NCBI RefSeq assembly: GCF_002082015.1
Contig: NZ_CP015109.1
Location: forward strand, 1,557,501-1,621,500
DNA: 64,000 nt
From: Sporosarcina ureae
GTDB taxonomy: Bacteria > Bacillota > Bacilli > Bacillales_A > Planococcaceae
Direction of reading: 5' to 3'
In this document: positions 20,287 through 30,742 of the stretch, one piece after another
How positions within the stretch are numbered: position 1 is the stretch's first letter
Layout: each line of letters opens with the position of its first letter
The notes under the pieces: generated by a model
What the model saw: only the letters and a program-made list of their open reading frames with translations
The model's database searches: none
What the model was told of the DNA's origin: nothing
Position numbers and translations under genes: made by a program

Positions 20287-21471
20287 TTGAAACAAACAAA
20301 CAGGCTAGGTGAACGATTCGACTGGACACTTGCCTTTATCATTTTGCTTTTCGCGATTGTCAGTTTTTTCGTCATTGGATCTGCTCAAACCTCTGAGCAA
20401 TATACACAGAACTTTGTTTTAAAACAAGTGAAATGGTATTTACTCGGTTCTCTCATCGTAGCAATGGTCATGTATTTTGAACCCGATCAGTATAAAAAGT
20501 TCGCTTGGTATTTTTATGGATTTGGTATTTTCTTGTTGGTCTTTCTCATGTTGGCACCTGGAGGACCCGGTCAAATCGCAGAAATGCGTTACAGCGCAAA
20601 GCGATGGCTGCATTTACCTGTCATCGGAACGATTCAACCCGCCGAGTTCATTAAGACATTTTTTATTATCGGTCTCGCCAAGTTGGTTAGCACGCATAAT
20701 GAGCGCTCGTTAAACAGGACGTATACGACAGATCTACTGTTGCTTGGTAAAATCGCATTGATGCTTGTCGTCCCACTGTTCCTCATTATGAAACAGCCCG
20801 ACCTTGGAACTTCCCTAGTATTCGTTTCAATTACTGCAGCCGTCGTCATCGTTTCAGGTATTTCATGGAAAATACTCGTGCCTGTCTTTTCACTCGGTGC
20901 CGCTGCCGCAGGAGGTATTCTGTGGATGTCATTGTTTGCACAGGATTTACTCGATAAATTCGGATTCTCACCTTATCAGTTCAAACGTGTTTATTCTTGG
21001 CTTGATCCGTACTCTTATCCAACAGACGAAGGGTATAACTTGATAACCGCCATGACCGCAATCGGATCAGGGCAACTTACCGGTAAAGGTTTTCTAGAGC
21101 GCGTTGTATATATCCCAGAGAATCACACGGACTTTATCTTCAGTGTAATAGGAGAAGAGTATGGCTTTATCGGTGCTTGTTTAGTTATCACACTGTATTT
21201 CATTTTGATTTATCATTTGACGAAAGTTGCTCTCTCTTTGCATGACCCGTTCAGCGTATACATTTGTACGGGCGTCATTGCGATGATTGCGTTCCATGTA
21301 TTTGAAAATATCGGGATGAATATTCAGCTGTTGCCTATTACAGGTATCCCTCTTCCATTCATCAGTTATGGAGGAAGTTCTTTATTCAGTAATATGCTAG
21401 CGATCGGCCTAATTTTCAGTATGAAGTTCCATCAGAGAACGTATTTATTCGATGCAGACGACAATGGCTAA
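20287..21471 (+). CDS. rodA: SEDS-family peptidoglycan polymerase RodA
   Basis: A 394-residue SEDS protein with about ten membrane segments. Family signatures include KRWLHLP...IQPAEFIK near residue 115, [10 protein letters not shown], a large extracytoplasmic loop with [16 protein letters not shown], and the C-terminal [14 protein letters not shown]. It is the glycan polymerase of the elongation machinery or a close FtsW/RodA relative; RodA is preferred on general similarity. TTG start 20287 with GGTGAG upstream. Divergent from ddl. Confidence 0.88.
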   Translation: MKQTNRLGERFDWTLAFIILLFAIVSFFVIGSAQTSEQYTQNFVLKQVKWYLLGSLIVAMVMYFEPDQYKKFAWYFYGFGIFLLVFLMLAPGGPGQIAEMRYSAKRWLHLPVIGTIQPAEFIKTFFIIGLAKLVSTHNERSLNRTYTTDLLLLGKIALMLVVPLFLIMKQPDLGTSLVFVSITAAVVIVSGISWKILVPVFSLGAAAAGGILWMSLFAQDLLDKFGFSPYQFKRVYSWLDPYSYPTDEGYNLITAMTAIGSGQLTGKGFLERVVYIPENHTDFIFSVIGEEYGFIGACLVITLYFILIYHLTKVALSLHDPFSVYICTGVIAMIAFHVFENIGMNIQLLPITGIPLPFISYGGSSLFSNMLAIGLIFSMKFHQRTYLFDADDNG

Positions 21472-21545
21472 CTACAAACGAATACCGACTCCCTTTCAGA
21501 GTTCTCACAAATTGTGTAGAATGTATAGGAAAGGGAGGTTTTTTT

Positions 21546-21890
21546 ATGTCAACTTTACCAAATTGTCCAAAATGCCATTCCGAATATACATATGAGGATG
21601 GGAATCTTCTCGTTTGTCCCGAGTGCGCATACGAGTGGTTGCCAGGATCGACGGAAGAATCTGATCAAACAAGTATGCCCGCGATCAAAGACGCAAATGG
21701 CAATGTGTTGCAGGATGGGGATTCTGTAACAGTCATTAAAGATTTGAAAGTAAAAGGTAGTTCAAACGCATTGAAAATGGGGACAAAAGTGAAAAGCATT
21801 CGCTTAGTCGACGGTGACCATAACATCGATTGTAAGATTGATGGGTTTGGTGCTATGCAACTAAAATCGGAATTTGTTAAGAAAATTTAA
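21546..21890 (+). CDS. PhnA-like zinc-ribbon protein (YjdM family)
   Basis: A 114-residue protein with an N-terminal zinc ribbon (CPKC near residues 8-11, CPEC near 28-31) and a C-terminal PhnA/SH3-like domain ([27 protein letters not shown]). It belongs to the family misnamed alkylphosphonate-utilisation PhnA; no link with phosphonate use is proven. Start behind AAAGGGAGG. A terminator follows at once, so it is monocistronic or the last gene after rodA (74-bp gap). Confidence 0.92.
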   Translation: MSTLPNCPKCHSEYTYEDGNLLVCPECAYEWLPGSTEESDQTSMPAIKDANGNVLQDGDSVTVIKDLKVKGSSNALKMGTKVKSIRLVDGDHNIDCKIDGFGAMQLKSEFVKKI

Positions 21891-21903
21891 AGCATAAACT
21901 AAC

Positions 21904-21946
21904 GCGAAAAGCTCATCCTCGAATATATTCGGGGATGAGCTTTTCG
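21904..21946 (+). terminator. Terminator after the PhnA-like gene
   Basis: Strong inverted repeat GAAAAGCTCATCC...GGATGAGCTTTTC. It ends close to the stop of a possible minus-strand small gene, so it may act in both directions. Confidence 0.85.
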
Positions 21947-21959
21947 TATACTCTCTTAA

Positions 21960-22100
21960 TTAATTAGCTTGAACGGGTGGTGCTTGTACGGCAGGCGTCA
22001 ATGCTTGCAACATATCACTTCTGGATTTTGTGAGTTTTGCGGAAACACCAAGCTTTGCCAAGTTGGAAATAATCTTCTTGAAATCCATTTCTTTAGCCAC
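21960..22100 (-). CDS. Possible 46-residue small protein
   Basis: A short open frame of 46 codons starting at GTG 22100 with GAGGTGG five bases upstream. The predicted peptide has a charged start (VAKEMDFKK), an amphipathic stretch (IISNLAKLGVSAKLTKS) and an Ala/Pro/Gln-rich end (TPAVQAPPVQAN). A TATAAT-like -10 lies about 85 bp upstream, and the shared terminator at 21904-21946 follows. I do not recognise it; it could equally be chance. It has no detectable signal peptide. Confidence 0.45.
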   Translation of the reverse strand: MAKEMDFKKIISNLAKLGVSAKLTKSRSDMLQALTPAVQAPPVQAN

Positions 22101-22285
22101 TTCTTCCACCTCAACCTTCCTAGTTAGTTATATAGACGTATGATCACTCGTGAAGTTCTAGATTTTTTAAATTTTCTTATGTTCTTTATTATACCACTTT
22201 AATTACCTTTTAAATCTTTCATTTATGTTAAATTTTCATCTTTTACGCAAGTTTAAAGCCTGAATAAGTAAAAACGGATGTTTTG

Positions 22286-22305
22286 ACATACCCCCTATGC
22301 GTATA
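22286..22305 (+). promoter_or_regulatory. Probable CsoR operator and copper-operon promoter
   Basis: TTGACA at 22283-22288 is followed directly by TACCCCCTATGCGTATA, which resembles the G/C-tract-centred CsoR operators upstream of copZA in Bacillus. It lies about 40 bp before csoR, so CsoR would repress its own operon until copper binds. The -10 is less clear. Confidence 0.65.
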
Positions 22306-22341
22306 TTAAAGTGAATATATAGGAAAGGTGGCAGATCACGA

Positions 22342-22668
22342 ATGACGTTACTACCTGAAGATCATTCTCTAGAAGTGGAAACTTCTTGCCGTAAGAGTCA
22401 TCATTCGGACGAAATTAAGACGAACTTGACTCATCGTCTAAACCGGATCGAAGGTCAGATACGAGGTATAAAAGGTATGGTAGAGCGCGATGTTTATTGT
22501 GATGATATCATCACTCAACTTTCCGCTACACAATCCGCCTTAAATAGTGTCGCGAATGTTTTATTAGATGGTCACTTAAAAGGCTGTGTAAAAAACAGGT
22601 TAGCTGAAGGTGACGAAGAAGTGTTAGATGAACTGGCTAAAACTATAGCTAAATTAATTAGAAAATAG
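22342..22668 (+). CDS. csoR: Copper-sensing repressor CsoR
   Basis: A 108-residue all-helical DUF156/CsoR repressor. The Cu(I)-binding set Cys53, His78 and Cys82 is intact (VYCDDIITQ and GHLKGCV), and the HRLNRIEGQIRGIKGMV helix is typical. Apo-CsoR represses and copper releases it. The N-terminal 25 residues are longer than in B. subtilis and contain extra His/Cys residues. It heads csoR-copZ-copA (12- and 20-bp gaps) with a candidate operator in front. Confidence 0.94.
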   Translation: MTLLPEDHSLEVETSCRKSHHSDEIKTNLTHRLNRIEGQIRGIKGMVERDVYCDDIITQLSATQSALNSVANVLLDGHLKGCVKNRLAEGDEEVLDELAKTIAKLIRK

Positions 22669-22680
22669 GAGGAATTATAA

Positions 22681-22890
22681 ATGACTACAACGATATTGAA
22701 CGTAAAAGGTATGACATGTAATCACTGCGTACAAGCAGTAGAGGGAGCATTAACGGAATTATCGGGAGTGGAGCGTGCTTTGGTTGATTTGAAAGCGAAT
22801 AGCGTAGCCGTGGAGTATGACGAATCTGTTGTAACCGTGGGCCAAATGACGGAAGCCATTGAAGATCAAGGATATGACGTCGAAGCGTAA
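22681..22890 (+). CDS. copZ: Copper chaperone CopZ
   Basis: A 69-residue heavy-metal-associated domain with the metal-binding GMTCNHC (Cys13, Cys16). CopZ carries Cu(I) to CopA in the cytoplasm. AGGAGG precedes the ATG. Gene order csoR-copZ-copA makes it part of the copper-export operon. Confidence 0.96.
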   Translation: MTTTILNVKGMTCNHCVQAVEGALTELSGVERALVDLKANSVAVEYDESVVTVGQMTEAIEDQGYDVEA

Positions 22891-22910
22891 CAAGAAAGGT
22901 GACCTGCATC

Positions 22911-25316
22911 ATGAATGAGCAAAAGAGGGAAATTGCTATTACAGGCATGACCTGTGCTGCTTGTGCTAACCGCATCGAAAAAGGTTTGCAACGATTGGAA
23001 GGTGTATCGACAGCTAACGTCAATTTTGCTACGGAAAAAGCAGCCGTAACATTTGATTCTAACCAAATCGGATTAACTGAAGTGGAAGAACGAATTCGCA
23101 AGTTAGGTTACGACGTGTTAATGGAAGAAGCGAACCTCAATATTAGCGGTATGACATGTGCTGCTTGTTCTGCACGAATTGAGAAAGTGTTGTCGCGTAT
23201 GCCCGGTATTCAGTCCGCCACTGTCAACTTAGCACTTGAAACAGCTCACGTAAGCTATGATCCTGCCGTTTTAGAACTGACAGAAATTTTACAGAAGATC
23301 AAAAAAGTTGGTTATGAGGCAGCACCTCGTACAGAGGAATCGGATAGTCAAACTGATCATCGGCAGAAAGATATTGATGATAAGACGCGCAAGCTGGTTA
23401 TATCATCTATTCTTTCACTGCCGCTCTTGTGGACTATGTTTGCACATTTTTCCTTCACTTCTTGGATGTATGTGCCTGAAATCTTTATGAATCCATATTT
23501 CCAATGGGTCTTAGCAACACCTGTACAGTTTTGGATTGGCGCTACGTTCTATAAAGGCGCGTATGCAGCACTCCGTAACGGCAGTGCCAATATGGATGTA
23601 CTGGTTGTACTCGGTACGTCTGCCGCATATTTCTATTCCGTTTACCTTGTGTTGACGGGGTATGCATTGGATCATGGCTTATACTTCGAAACGAGCGCAG
23701 TGTTGATTACGTTAATTTTATTAGGTAAATTATTCGAGGCACGCGCAAAAGGTCGGTCGTCAGATGCAATCAAAAATCTTATGAAGCTGCAACCGCAAGT
23801 GGCTATTTTAGAGCGCAACGGAGAAACTGTGGAAATCTCCATCCACGAAGTAACGCACGGAGACATTCTAGTCATTCGACCAGGAGCTTCCATTCCCGTA
23901 GACGGACTGGTGATATCTGGATCTTCGGCGGTAGATGAGTCGATGCTAACGGGCGAAAGTTTGCCTGTAGATAAACGCCAAGGTAATGAAGTGTTTGCAG
24001 CTACCGTGAACGCTAATGGTTCATTACGGATAAAAGCATCGAATGTCGGTAAAGACACGATGCTCTCCAATATTATCCGCGTCGTAGAGGAAGCCCAAGG
24101 TTCAAAGGCTCCAATCCAGAGACTAGCTGACCGGATCTCGGGTGTGTTCGTACCTATCGTCGTCGGCATTGCGGTCATTACGTTCCTCATATGGTATTTC
24201 GTAGTCGCACCCGGTAATTTTGAAGCTTCTCTCACAAGCATGATTGCAGTTTTAGTTATCGCATGTCCATGTGCACTTGGTCTTGCTACCCCTACTTCTA
24301 TCATGGCGGGTTCAGGACGAGCAGCGGAGGAAGGCGTGTTGTTTAAAACCGCTGAAGCAATGGAACAAACCCGTTCGATTGATACCATTGTGTTTGATAA
24401 AACAGGGACCATTACAAAAGGCCATCCAGAATTAACGGATTTCCATGTTCGCAATGAAGAACAGCGTATGTCTCTACTTTCACTTGCTGCGGCGGCTGAA
24501 AGTGACTCTGAGCATCCAGTTGCAAAAGCCATTACATCTTATGGATTGCAGCATTTCTCTACCCTGCCTACCGTGGAGTCATTCGAAGCGATTCCCGGTT
24601 ACGGAATTCACACTGTAATTGATGGACAAAACATTTTGCTGGGAACTAGAAATCTACTTTCTAGCCATGACGTGAACTTTGATTCTACGATTGCCTCTGT
24701 AGAACAAATGGAGGGCGACGGCAAGACCGTTATGTTCATGGCGGTAGATGGTATACACGAAGCAATCATTGCAGTCGCAGATACAATTAAAGATACATCG
24801 AAGCAAGCAATTTCCGAGCTTCGTGCGATGGATCTTGACGTCATCATGTTAACAGGAGACCAACAGATGACAGCGCAAGCGATTGCACATACCGCAGGCA
24901 TCGATCGCGTCATTGCAGGCGTATTGCCAGACCGTAAAGCAGAGGTCATCCGCTCCTTACAAGCTGAGGGTAAGCGCGTAGCTATGGTCGGTGACGGCAT
25001 TAACGATGCTCCTGCTCTTGCGGTAGCTGATATCGGTATGGCTATGGGGACTGGTACAGCGGTCGCGATGGAAGCGGCCGACGTGACACTTATGCATGGC
25101 GATTTGTTACGTGTAGTTGACACACTGAAGATGAGTGAGTTGACGGTTCGGAATATAAAGCAGAACTTGTTCTGGGCGTTGGCGTATAACTCAATTGGTA
25201 TTCCGATTGCGGCAATTGGTTTGTTGGCCCCGTGGCTAGCAGGCGCTGCAATGGCGTTTAGTTCGGTATCTGTTGTGTTGAACGCTTTACGTTTGCAACG
25301 TGTGAAGCTACATTAA
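22911..25316 (+). CDS. copA: Copper-exporting P1B-type ATPase CopA
   Basis: About 801 residues with two N-terminal metal-binding domains (each GMTCAAC), then eight membrane segments including the CPCALG copper motif, the TGES actuator loop, the phosphorylation site DKTGTIT, and [10 protein letters not shown]. It pumps Cu(I) out of the cell at the expense of ATP. ATG 22911 is used, with AGAAAGGTG upstream, in preference to an ORF beginning 12 bases earlier. Ends with a terminator at 25327-25371. Confidence 0.96.
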   Translation: MNEQKREIAITGMTCAACANRIEKGLQRLEGVSTANVNFATEKAAVTFDSNQIGLTEVEERIRKLGYDVLMEEANLNISGMTCAACSARIEKVLSRMPGIQSATVNLALETAHVSYDPAVLELTEILQKIKKVGYEAAPRTEESDSQTDHRQKDIDDKTRKLVISSILSLPLLWTMFAHFSFTSWMYVPEIFMNPYFQWVLATPVQFWIGATFYKGAYAALRNGSANMDVLVVLGTSAAYFYSVYLVLTGYALDHGLYFETSAVLITLILLGKLFEARAKGRSSDAIKNLMKLQPQVAILERNGETVEISIHEVTHGDILVIRPGASIPVDGLVISGSSAVDESMLTGESLPVDKRQGNEVFAATVNANGSLRIKASNVGKDTMLSNIIRVVEEAQGSKAPIQRLADRISGVFVPIVVGIAVITFLIWYFVVAPGNFEASLTSMIAVLVIACPCALGLATPTSIMAGSGRAAEEGVLFKTAEAMEQTRSIDTIVFDKTGTITKGHPELTDFHVRNEEQRMSLLSLAAAAESDSEHPVAKAITSYGLQHFSTLPTVESFEAIPGYGIHTVIDGQNILLGTRNLLSSHDVNFDSTIASVEQMEGDGKTVMFMAVDGIHEAIIAVADTIKDTSKQAISELRAMDLDVIMLTGDQQMTAQAIAHTAGIDRVIAGVLPDRKAEVIRSLQAEGKRVAMVGDGINDAPALAVADIGMAMGTGTAVAMEAADVTLMHGDLLRVVDTLKMSELTVRNIKQNLFWALAYNSIGIPIAAIGLLAPWLAGAAMAFSSVSVVLNALRLQRVKLH

Positions 25317-25326
25317 GAAAAGTAAA

Positions 25327-25371
25327 GAGCTGTCCTGGGAGTTGTAAATGACTTCTTGGGACAGTTTTTTT
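25327..25371 (+). terminator. Terminator of the copper operon
   Basis: AGCTGTCC...GGGACAGT imperfect hairpin followed by TTTTTTT, 10 bp behind copA. Confidence 0.88.
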
Positions 25372-25379
25372 CTGTCTTT

Positions 25380-25690
25380 GCGGCAGGAACGTTAAGGATT
25401 AAATTGAAAGGTGCGCGAAGGTGTTCAATTAAGGATTTCCGTTTCGGGGGTCACCTCATTTCCTCCCAAAGATCCGTGGTGAGCCAACCAGCCCCAAACT
25501 TCGTTGGTTGCCTCATTTGTCGAATTGATCATTGACTCCTGTACTCCAATCCCGTGCGTATAACAATGACCCCTAACGGAAATGCAATTCCCCGTGGATA
25601 CTAACTGCTTATTCCCCGCTGAGACTTGAATGCATACCTTATTCATCGTACGATGAGAAAGAGACTATTCATTCAGAAAGCAGGTTACAT
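25380..25690. other. Noncoding stretch with nested inverted repeats
   Basis: No convincing gene is present; a 73-codon minus-strand frame has no ribosome site and an unlikely composition. Two arms, 25434-25452 (ATTTCCGTTTCGGGGGTCA) and 25567-25583 (TGACCCCTAACGGAAAT), are imperfect reverse complements about 115 bp apart. Between them are smaller hairpins (TCACC/GGTGA near 25450-25482; CAACCA/TGGTTG near 25486-25511). It may be a structured RNA or the remnant of an element; the promoter of the following MFS gene must lie at its right end. Confidence 0.4.
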
Positions 25691-26866
25691 ATGAAGAAAA
25701 CGATCTTATTATTGATGTCTGTTCAGTTCTTCGTTTATCTTGGATTCGGCATCATCATCCCCATTTTACCCGAAGTCATCCTAGCCGAAAACTTTTCGGA
25801 AGTACATGTCGGTGGCTTGTTGACGATTTATGCCTTGTCTTCATTTTTCACTGCACCATTATGGGGTGCTCTTTCAGACCGCACTGGCAGAAAAAAGCTA
25901 ATTATGATCGGGCTGCTCGGCTTCAGTGCCAGCTTCTTTTTATTTGCGTCATTCATGCACCATATTGTACTGCTGTATGTTTCACGCGTAGTAGGTGGTA
26001 TTTTCTCAGGTGCGCTGTATACGGCCGTAACTGGATTTGTCGCTGATATCACGACAGAAGAAAGTCGCAATAAGTATATGGGTTTGCTTGGTATGTCAAT
26101 TGGTCTCGGTTTCATTTTCGGCCCAGCCATTGGGGGTATTCTGGGCGATGTCCATTTACAATTGCCATTCATCGCTTCTGGAACTTTAACATTATTATTA
26201 ACAATGTACGCTATGATTGTTTTAAAAGAGCCTGATCGTCATAGCGAAGGAAATAAACGAACGATTATTCCGAAAGGCGCCTCTACATTATGGTCGTATC
26301 GTATCCGTTATCTATTTATCACTTCATTCATCATCACATTTTTACTTGCCGGCGTGGAAGCAACATTCCAACTTTTCCAGATTGATAAAATACAAATTAC
26401 ACCATTGCAACTTGGCTATTTGTTTATGGCTAGTGGTCTCGTAGATGCAGCTATTCAAGGCGGTGTAGTACGACGTGTGAAAAACGGAGCGGAAACTTCG
26501 TGGATTATTGTCGCGCAGGTCGTTACAGCAATTGGTCTCGTACTCATTCCTTTTTCTACAAGCTTGCTATGGGCAGGTTTTGCAATGAGCGTATTCACGG
26601 CTGGTAACGCACTTGTTCGGACAGTACTCGTCTCTCTCACCACTAAAGAATCAGGTGGTATGTATGGCACCGCAGCCGGTCTCTCCTACTCGATGGATAA
26701 TATGGGGCGTATCATTGGACCGTTGTTATTTACTTGGGTATTCACAATGCAGGCAGGTACTATGTATTTCATTTCTGCCATCATAGCGCTACTATCCATA
26801 GGACTCGTTTTTATATTCCGGAAATCCACTCGGTCCTTGCGATACACAGCAGAACCATTTGCCTGA
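25691..26866 (+). CDS. MFS multidrug efflux transporter (Bmr/NorA type)
   Basis: A 391-residue, 12-segment major facilitator of the DHA1 drug/H+ antiporter group. The GFGIIIPILPEV in TM1, the WGALSDRTGRKK motif A between TM2 and TM3, and the GLGFIFGPAIGGILGD motif C in TM5 are clear. It resembles Bmr/NorA-type exporters. No regulator is adjacent, so inducers and substrates cannot be inferred. Confidence 0.88.
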   Translation: MKKTILLLMSVQFFVYLGFGIIIPILPEVILAENFSEVHVGGLLTIYALSSFFTAPLWGALSDRTGRKKLIMIGLLGFSASFFLFASFMHHIVLLYVSRVVGGIFSGALYTAVTGFVADITTEESRNKYMGLLGMSIGLGFIFGPAIGGILGDVHLQLPFIASGTLTLLLTMYAMIVLKEPDRHSEGNKRTIIPKGASTLWSYRIRYLFITSFIITFLLAGVEATFQLFQIDKIQITPLQLGYLFMASGLVDAAIQGGVVRRVKNGAETSWIIVAQVVTAIGLVLIPFSTSLLWAGFAMSVFTAGNALVRTVLVSLTTKESGGMYGTAAGLSYSMDNMGRIIGPLLFTWVFTMQAGTMYFISAIIALLSIGLVFIFRKSTRSLRYTAEPFA

Positions 26867-26965
26867 AATAAAGCAGAAGAAAATTCACCTTCTTCTATAA
26901 ATAGGTTATTTATTCGCAACTTCGCTATACTAAGGGAATAGTATATACCCTACGGGAGGAAGCAT

Positions 26966-28417
26966 ATGACGCAAGTAATTAGTTTGATTATCACAAGCAC
27001 GTTGATTATTAATATATTTCTCGCGATTGCTTTGATATTTTTAGAGCGTCGAGATCCTACAAGTACTTGGGCGTGGCTGCTTGTGCTATTTTTTATCCCT
27101 ATTTTAGGTTTCATTATCTATCTATTACTCGGTCGGCAATTACGTGAAAAACATTTATTCCGTTGGGAAGGCAGGAATAAGATTGGTATTGAAAAGCTGA
27201 TTAGTTATCAGCTCGAGGCCATAGAAAACGAGACATTCGAGTTTCTAAAAAAGGATACAGAAGAATATGATGATATGATTTATTTGCATTTACGCAATAA
27301 TCATTCCGTACTGACACAGGATAATGATGTGCAAGTATATACGGATGGTCGCGATAAATTTGACGCATTGCTTGAAGACCTAGAACACGCCCGTGATCAT
27401 ATCCATATTCAGTATTATATTTTCCGACTAGACGGTATAGGAAAGCAGATTGAAGAGATTCTTATCAATAAAGCTAAATCAGGTGTGAAAGTACGGATGC
27501 TGTTTGATGATATTGGTTCACGTGGTTTACACGTCAAGAACTTTCAGGAATTGATTGATAGCGGTGGTGAAGTAGCCGCGTTCTTCCCCGCCTTGCTGCC
27601 ATTGATCAATCCTCGTTTAAATTACCGAAATCATCGAAAGATTGTCATTATAGACGGAAGGATTGGCTATATCGGAGGATTTAACGTTGGGGATGAATAT
27701 TTGGGACTCATCAAAAGGTTCGGTTACTGGCGCGATACACACCTTCGAATCGAGGGAAGTGCAGTTCATCCATTACAAACACGCTTTATACTCGATTGGA
27801 ATCAAGCATCTCCTAAAACGAATATTCAATACGATGAACGATTCTTCCCAGCCATTCCTCGTAAAGGAGATGTCGGCTTGCAGATTGTATCTAGTGGACC
27901 TGATTCTGAGTGGGAAGATATAAAAGATGGCTACTTGAAAATGATATTTCTAGCAAAAGACTATATCTATATTCAGACGCCTTATTTTATTCCTGATACA
28001 AGTATGCTGGATGCACTTCGGATTGCCTGTCTTTCAGGGGTAGACGTACGAATAATGATTCCTAATAAGCCAGATCATATGTTCGTTTACTGGGCAACCT
28101 ATTCAAATGTCGGCATTTTATTAAAGGCTGGTGCAAGAATATATATCTATGAAAATGGTTTCATCCATGCCAAGCAAATTGTAGTGGATGATCAAGTATC
28201 ATCTGTTGGAACAGCGAATATAGACGTGCGTAGTTTCCGCTTGAATTTCGAAGTGAATGCTTTCATCTATGATCGACGAAAATCACATGAGTTGGCAGAA
28301 ATTTTTGAGCAAGATATTCAAAACTCAACCGAGCTGACATTGGATGCTTATTTGGAGCGTGAACGTTTGATTAAAGTAAAGGAGTCTATCTCTCGTTTAC
28401 TATCACCGATCTTATAA
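26966..28417 (+). CDS. cls: Cardiolipin synthase
   Basis: A 483-residue phospholipase-D-superfamily enzyme with two N-terminal membrane segments (residues about 7-60) and two HKD motifs: HRKIVIIDG near residue 220 and HAKQIVVDD near 400. It condenses two phosphatidylglycerols into cardiolipin at the membrane. Good GGGAGG ribosome site. Monocistronic by appearance, with a strong terminator behind it. Confidence 0.95.
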   Translation: MTQVISLIITSTLIINIFLAIALIFLERRDPTSTWAWLLVLFFIPILGFIIYLLLGRQLREKHLFRWEGRNKIGIEKLISYQLEAIENETFEFLKKDTEEYDDMIYLHLRNNHSVLTQDNDVQVYTDGRDKFDALLEDLEHARDHIHIQYYIFRLDGIGKQIEEILINKAKSGVKVRMLFDDIGSRGLHVKNFQELIDSGGEVAAFFPALLPLINPRLNYRNHRKIVIIDGRIGYIGGFNVGDEYLGLIKRFGYWRDTHLRIEGSAVHPLQTRFILDWNQASPKTNIQYDERFFPAIPRKGDVGLQIVSSGPDSEWEDIKDGYLKMIFLAKDYIYIQTPYFIPDTSMLDALRIACLSGVDVRIMIPNKPDHMFVYWATYSNVGILLKAGARIYIYENGFIHAKQIVVDDQVSSVGTANIDVRSFRLNFEVNAFIYDRRKSHELAEIFEQDIQNSTELTLDAYLERERLIKVKESISRLLSPIL

Positions 28418-28419
28418 AC

Positions 28420-28460
28420 AAAAATGGCCGACAGAAGATAGATCTTCTGTCGGCTGTTTT
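28420..28460. terminator. Bidirectional terminator between cls and the VanY-type gene
   Basis: A perfect 13-bp inverted repeat GCCGACAGAAGAT/ATCTTCTGTCGGC with a 2-base loop, T-rich on the plus side and A-rich (T on minus) on the other. It serves the two convergent genes. Confidence 0.9.
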
Positions 28461-29409
28461 ATCGTACACCTAAATATTCTTCTAACGTGATATTTTGTTT
28501 AAATATTTGTTCTGCCTTATCTTTCCCTACATAACGATAATGCCAAGATTCATGCATATACCCAGTTTTATCTTCTTTGCCTTCAGGATAGCGAAGGATA
28601 AAACCGTATTGATGGGCATTGGCAGCAAGCCACTTAGCTGCTTCAGTATCACCGAATGAATTCGATGCCCAATGTTTTTCATGATTCACTTCACCGATAT
28701 CAAATGCAAGACCTGTCTGATGCTCTGAATAACCAGGACGCGCACTATACCGATCAGCCGCTTCTTGCCCGTCTCTTTCCACATATCGGTTATATAGGGT
28801 GACTTGATAGTCATATGAACGATACGTACTGAACGCCTGCAGATTAATGCCCGATGTAACAGCCGATGCTGCTAACTCATTGAATGCTTCTCGCGCTTCT
28901 TCGCTTTCTCCAGGGGCATAGTCCTCTGGTAAAGGATATTGTTTATTGGCAAGCACTACCCCTTTAATGCGCTTCGGTTCTTCAGGTAACTTTTGTCCTT
29001 TTATATAACCAACGGGATTAGAAGGTTGCACTGGATTTGACGGTACTGCTATCTCTTGAGACTTTTCGTCTTGTATTACCTCTTTCTCTTGTTCTTCTTC
29101 AATTACTGGTTTTTCTACCTCTCGAAGTAGTTCTTCACTTGGACTATCAGATGAAGAAGTGTTTTCTTCACTACGTTCCGCTGTATCCACACGATCTGAA
29201 TCCGAAGGCTTTTCTATTTCTTCGAACTCAGCCGTCGATTCTGATTCATTGCGAATAGTATCAATCGCCTTTTGCATACTCCACCCGTTCATTCCAATCC
29301 ATATCACACTACCTGCAAGGATCATAAAGAGCAGAGCGATACCTCCATCTATCCATCTACTTTTCCGTCTGCGCTTTCTGGCAAACGTTTCATCCTTTTT
29401 ATTTCTCAT
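28459..29409 (-). CDS. D-alanyl-D-alanine carboxypeptidase, VanY/M15B family
   Basis: A 316-residue protein with a basic N-terminus, one membrane anchor (about residues 20-42), a long acidic Glu/Ser/Asp linker (about 50-125) and a C-terminal M15B zinc peptidase. Zinc/active-site motifs are SEHQTGLAFDIG and HESWHYRYVG. It probably trims the terminal D-Ala of peptidoglycan stem peptides outside the membrane. No vanA-type resistance genes are nearby, so this is housekeeping wall editing. Confidence 0.9.
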   Translation of the reverse strand: MRNKKDETFARKRRRKSRWIDGGIALLFMILAGSVIWIGMNGWSMQKAIDTIRNESESTAEFEEIEKPSDSDRVDTAERSEENTSSSDSPSEELLREVEKPVIEEEQEKEVIQDEKSQEIAVPSNPVQPSNPVGYIKGQKLPEEPKRIKGVVLANKQYPLPEDYAPGESEEAREAFNELAASAVTSGINLQAFSTYRSYDYQVTLYNRYVERDGQEAADRYSARPGYSEHQTGLAFDIGEVNHEKHWASNSFGDTEAAKWLAANAHQYGFILRYPEGKEDKTGYMHESWHYRYVGKDKAEQIFKQNITLEEYLGVR

Positions 29410-29581
29410 GCTATACCCTGCTTTCTTTCTAACTCGCTTATAAAATTTCTACTCTCTTTTAGATACATTTTACGGTTTGTTTCAAACTACGTATTCTAGT
29501 GTATCACCATTTTTCTTTTCCGTCTGTTTATGCTAGTATTTACCTAACTTAAGATTCTGTCATTATTGTGAGGTCCTGCAT

Positions 29582-30742
29582 TTGAATACTCAACGTTGGC
29601 TCTCAATGAGCTTTTTTGTATTTTTCTTTACATGGGGCATCTTCTTACCTTATTGGACAGGTTGGTTGACCTCGGCAAAAGGTCTATCCGTAACACAAGC
29701 TAGCGTCGTGATGGGCGTTGGTATGATCGCTAGGTCATTTTCAACCTTTTTTCTATTTCCCTACGCTACAAGAAATATGTCACTTCTACGCGTTATACGT
29801 TGGACTACTTTTTTATCCTTCATTCTCGCGCTTGCCTATCTTCCCGAAAGTTCTTTTGCGATCTTGCTTGGATTGACCGTTTTATTCAGTGCCATATATC
29901 CTCTTATCCTCCCAAGTGCTGAAAGTGGTGCTTCGCTATTGATGCAACATGAGCGAATTCATTATGGTAAGAGTCGCTCATTCGGGTCAATCGGCTACAC
30001 TGTCGCCTTACTATTGATCGGTACGGTAACGACAATCTGGAGTGAACAAGCGATTTTGTATATGATGATCATCAGCCTCGGTGTGGGGTTGATATTTTTC
30101 TTTCAATCCGCTCCAGCCGTGTTACAACAACACCCCATTAGAGGTTCGGCGGCGCCAGGAGGTCAATTGCGGGCTTTGTTTGCGAATAAGACTTTTGTCG
30201 TCGTGCTATGTATTGCGACATTACTGCAAGGTTCACATGCTTCTTATTATAATTATGGCTTTATATTTTTGGGTGAGATGGGAATCAACGGTTTTTATAT
30301 CGGGTTGATCCTCAATATCGCCGTGCTATTTGAGATCATATTTTTCACGCAGGCAGATCGGTTGCTTTCAGGAGCTAAAACGTCAACTATATTCATCGTG
30401 GCGGCAATTGGTTCTACCATTCGTTGGATTTCCATCTTCCTCTTCCCTGTTACTAGTGTATTTATAGCAACACAGACACTCCACTCAGTGTCTTTTGGTA
30501 TGGCACATTTTGCATTCATTCAATACATATCAAAAAGTGTACCACATCATCTCATTGCTTCTGCGCAAGGTGTTTACGCAGCAGTGGCGTTGAGTCTGAG
30601 CATCGCAATTCTGACATTCCCTGCTGGATATTTATATGACCAGTCTCCGCGCTTTGCATTCTTGAGCATGGCGGTTTGTTCCGTTAGCGCACTAATTTTA
30701 CTTCTTCGGATAAAGCAGCGTATTTTTCATGAGATTGAATAA
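29582..30742 (+). CDS. MFS transporter, PPP/HcaT-like family
   Basis: A 386-residue, 12-segment transporter beginning NTQRWLSMSFFVFFFTWGIFLPYWTGWL. The opening and the SFGSIGYTVALLLIGTV segment in TM5 resemble the nucleoside:H+ symporter/3-phenylpropionate permease-like MFS_1_like group. TTG start with GAGG at 8-base spacing. Substrate unknown, and the neighbours do not help. Confidence 0.78.
   Translation: MNTQRWLSMSFFVFFFTWGIFLPYWTGWLTSAKGLSVTQASVVMGVGMIARSFSTFFLFPYATRNMSLLRVIRWTTFLSFILALAYLPESSFAILLGLTVLFSAIYPLILPSAESGASLLMQHERIHYGKSRSFGSIGYTVALLLIGTVTTIWSEQAILYMMIISLGVGLIFFFQSAPAVLQQHPIRGSAAPGGQLRALFANKTFVVVLCIATLLQGSHASYYNYGFIFLGEMGINGFYIGLILNIAVLFEIIFFTQADRLLSGAKTSTIFIVAAIGSTIRWISIFLFPVTSVFIATQTLHSVSFGMAHFAFIQYISKSVPHHLIASAQGVYAAVALSLSIAILTFPAGYLYDQSPRFAFLSMAVCSVSALILLLRIKQRIFHEIE

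Noticed and set aside
25425..25646. 73-codon minus-strand frame between copA and the MFS gene
   Set aside because: No ribosome site, odd Cys/His/Trp composition and it lies over an inverted-repeat region; treated as noncoding.
26940..26962. CsoR-like site (ATACCCTACGGGAGG) before cls
   Set aside because: The GGGAGG part is the cls ribosome site and the right half-site of a copper operator is missing.
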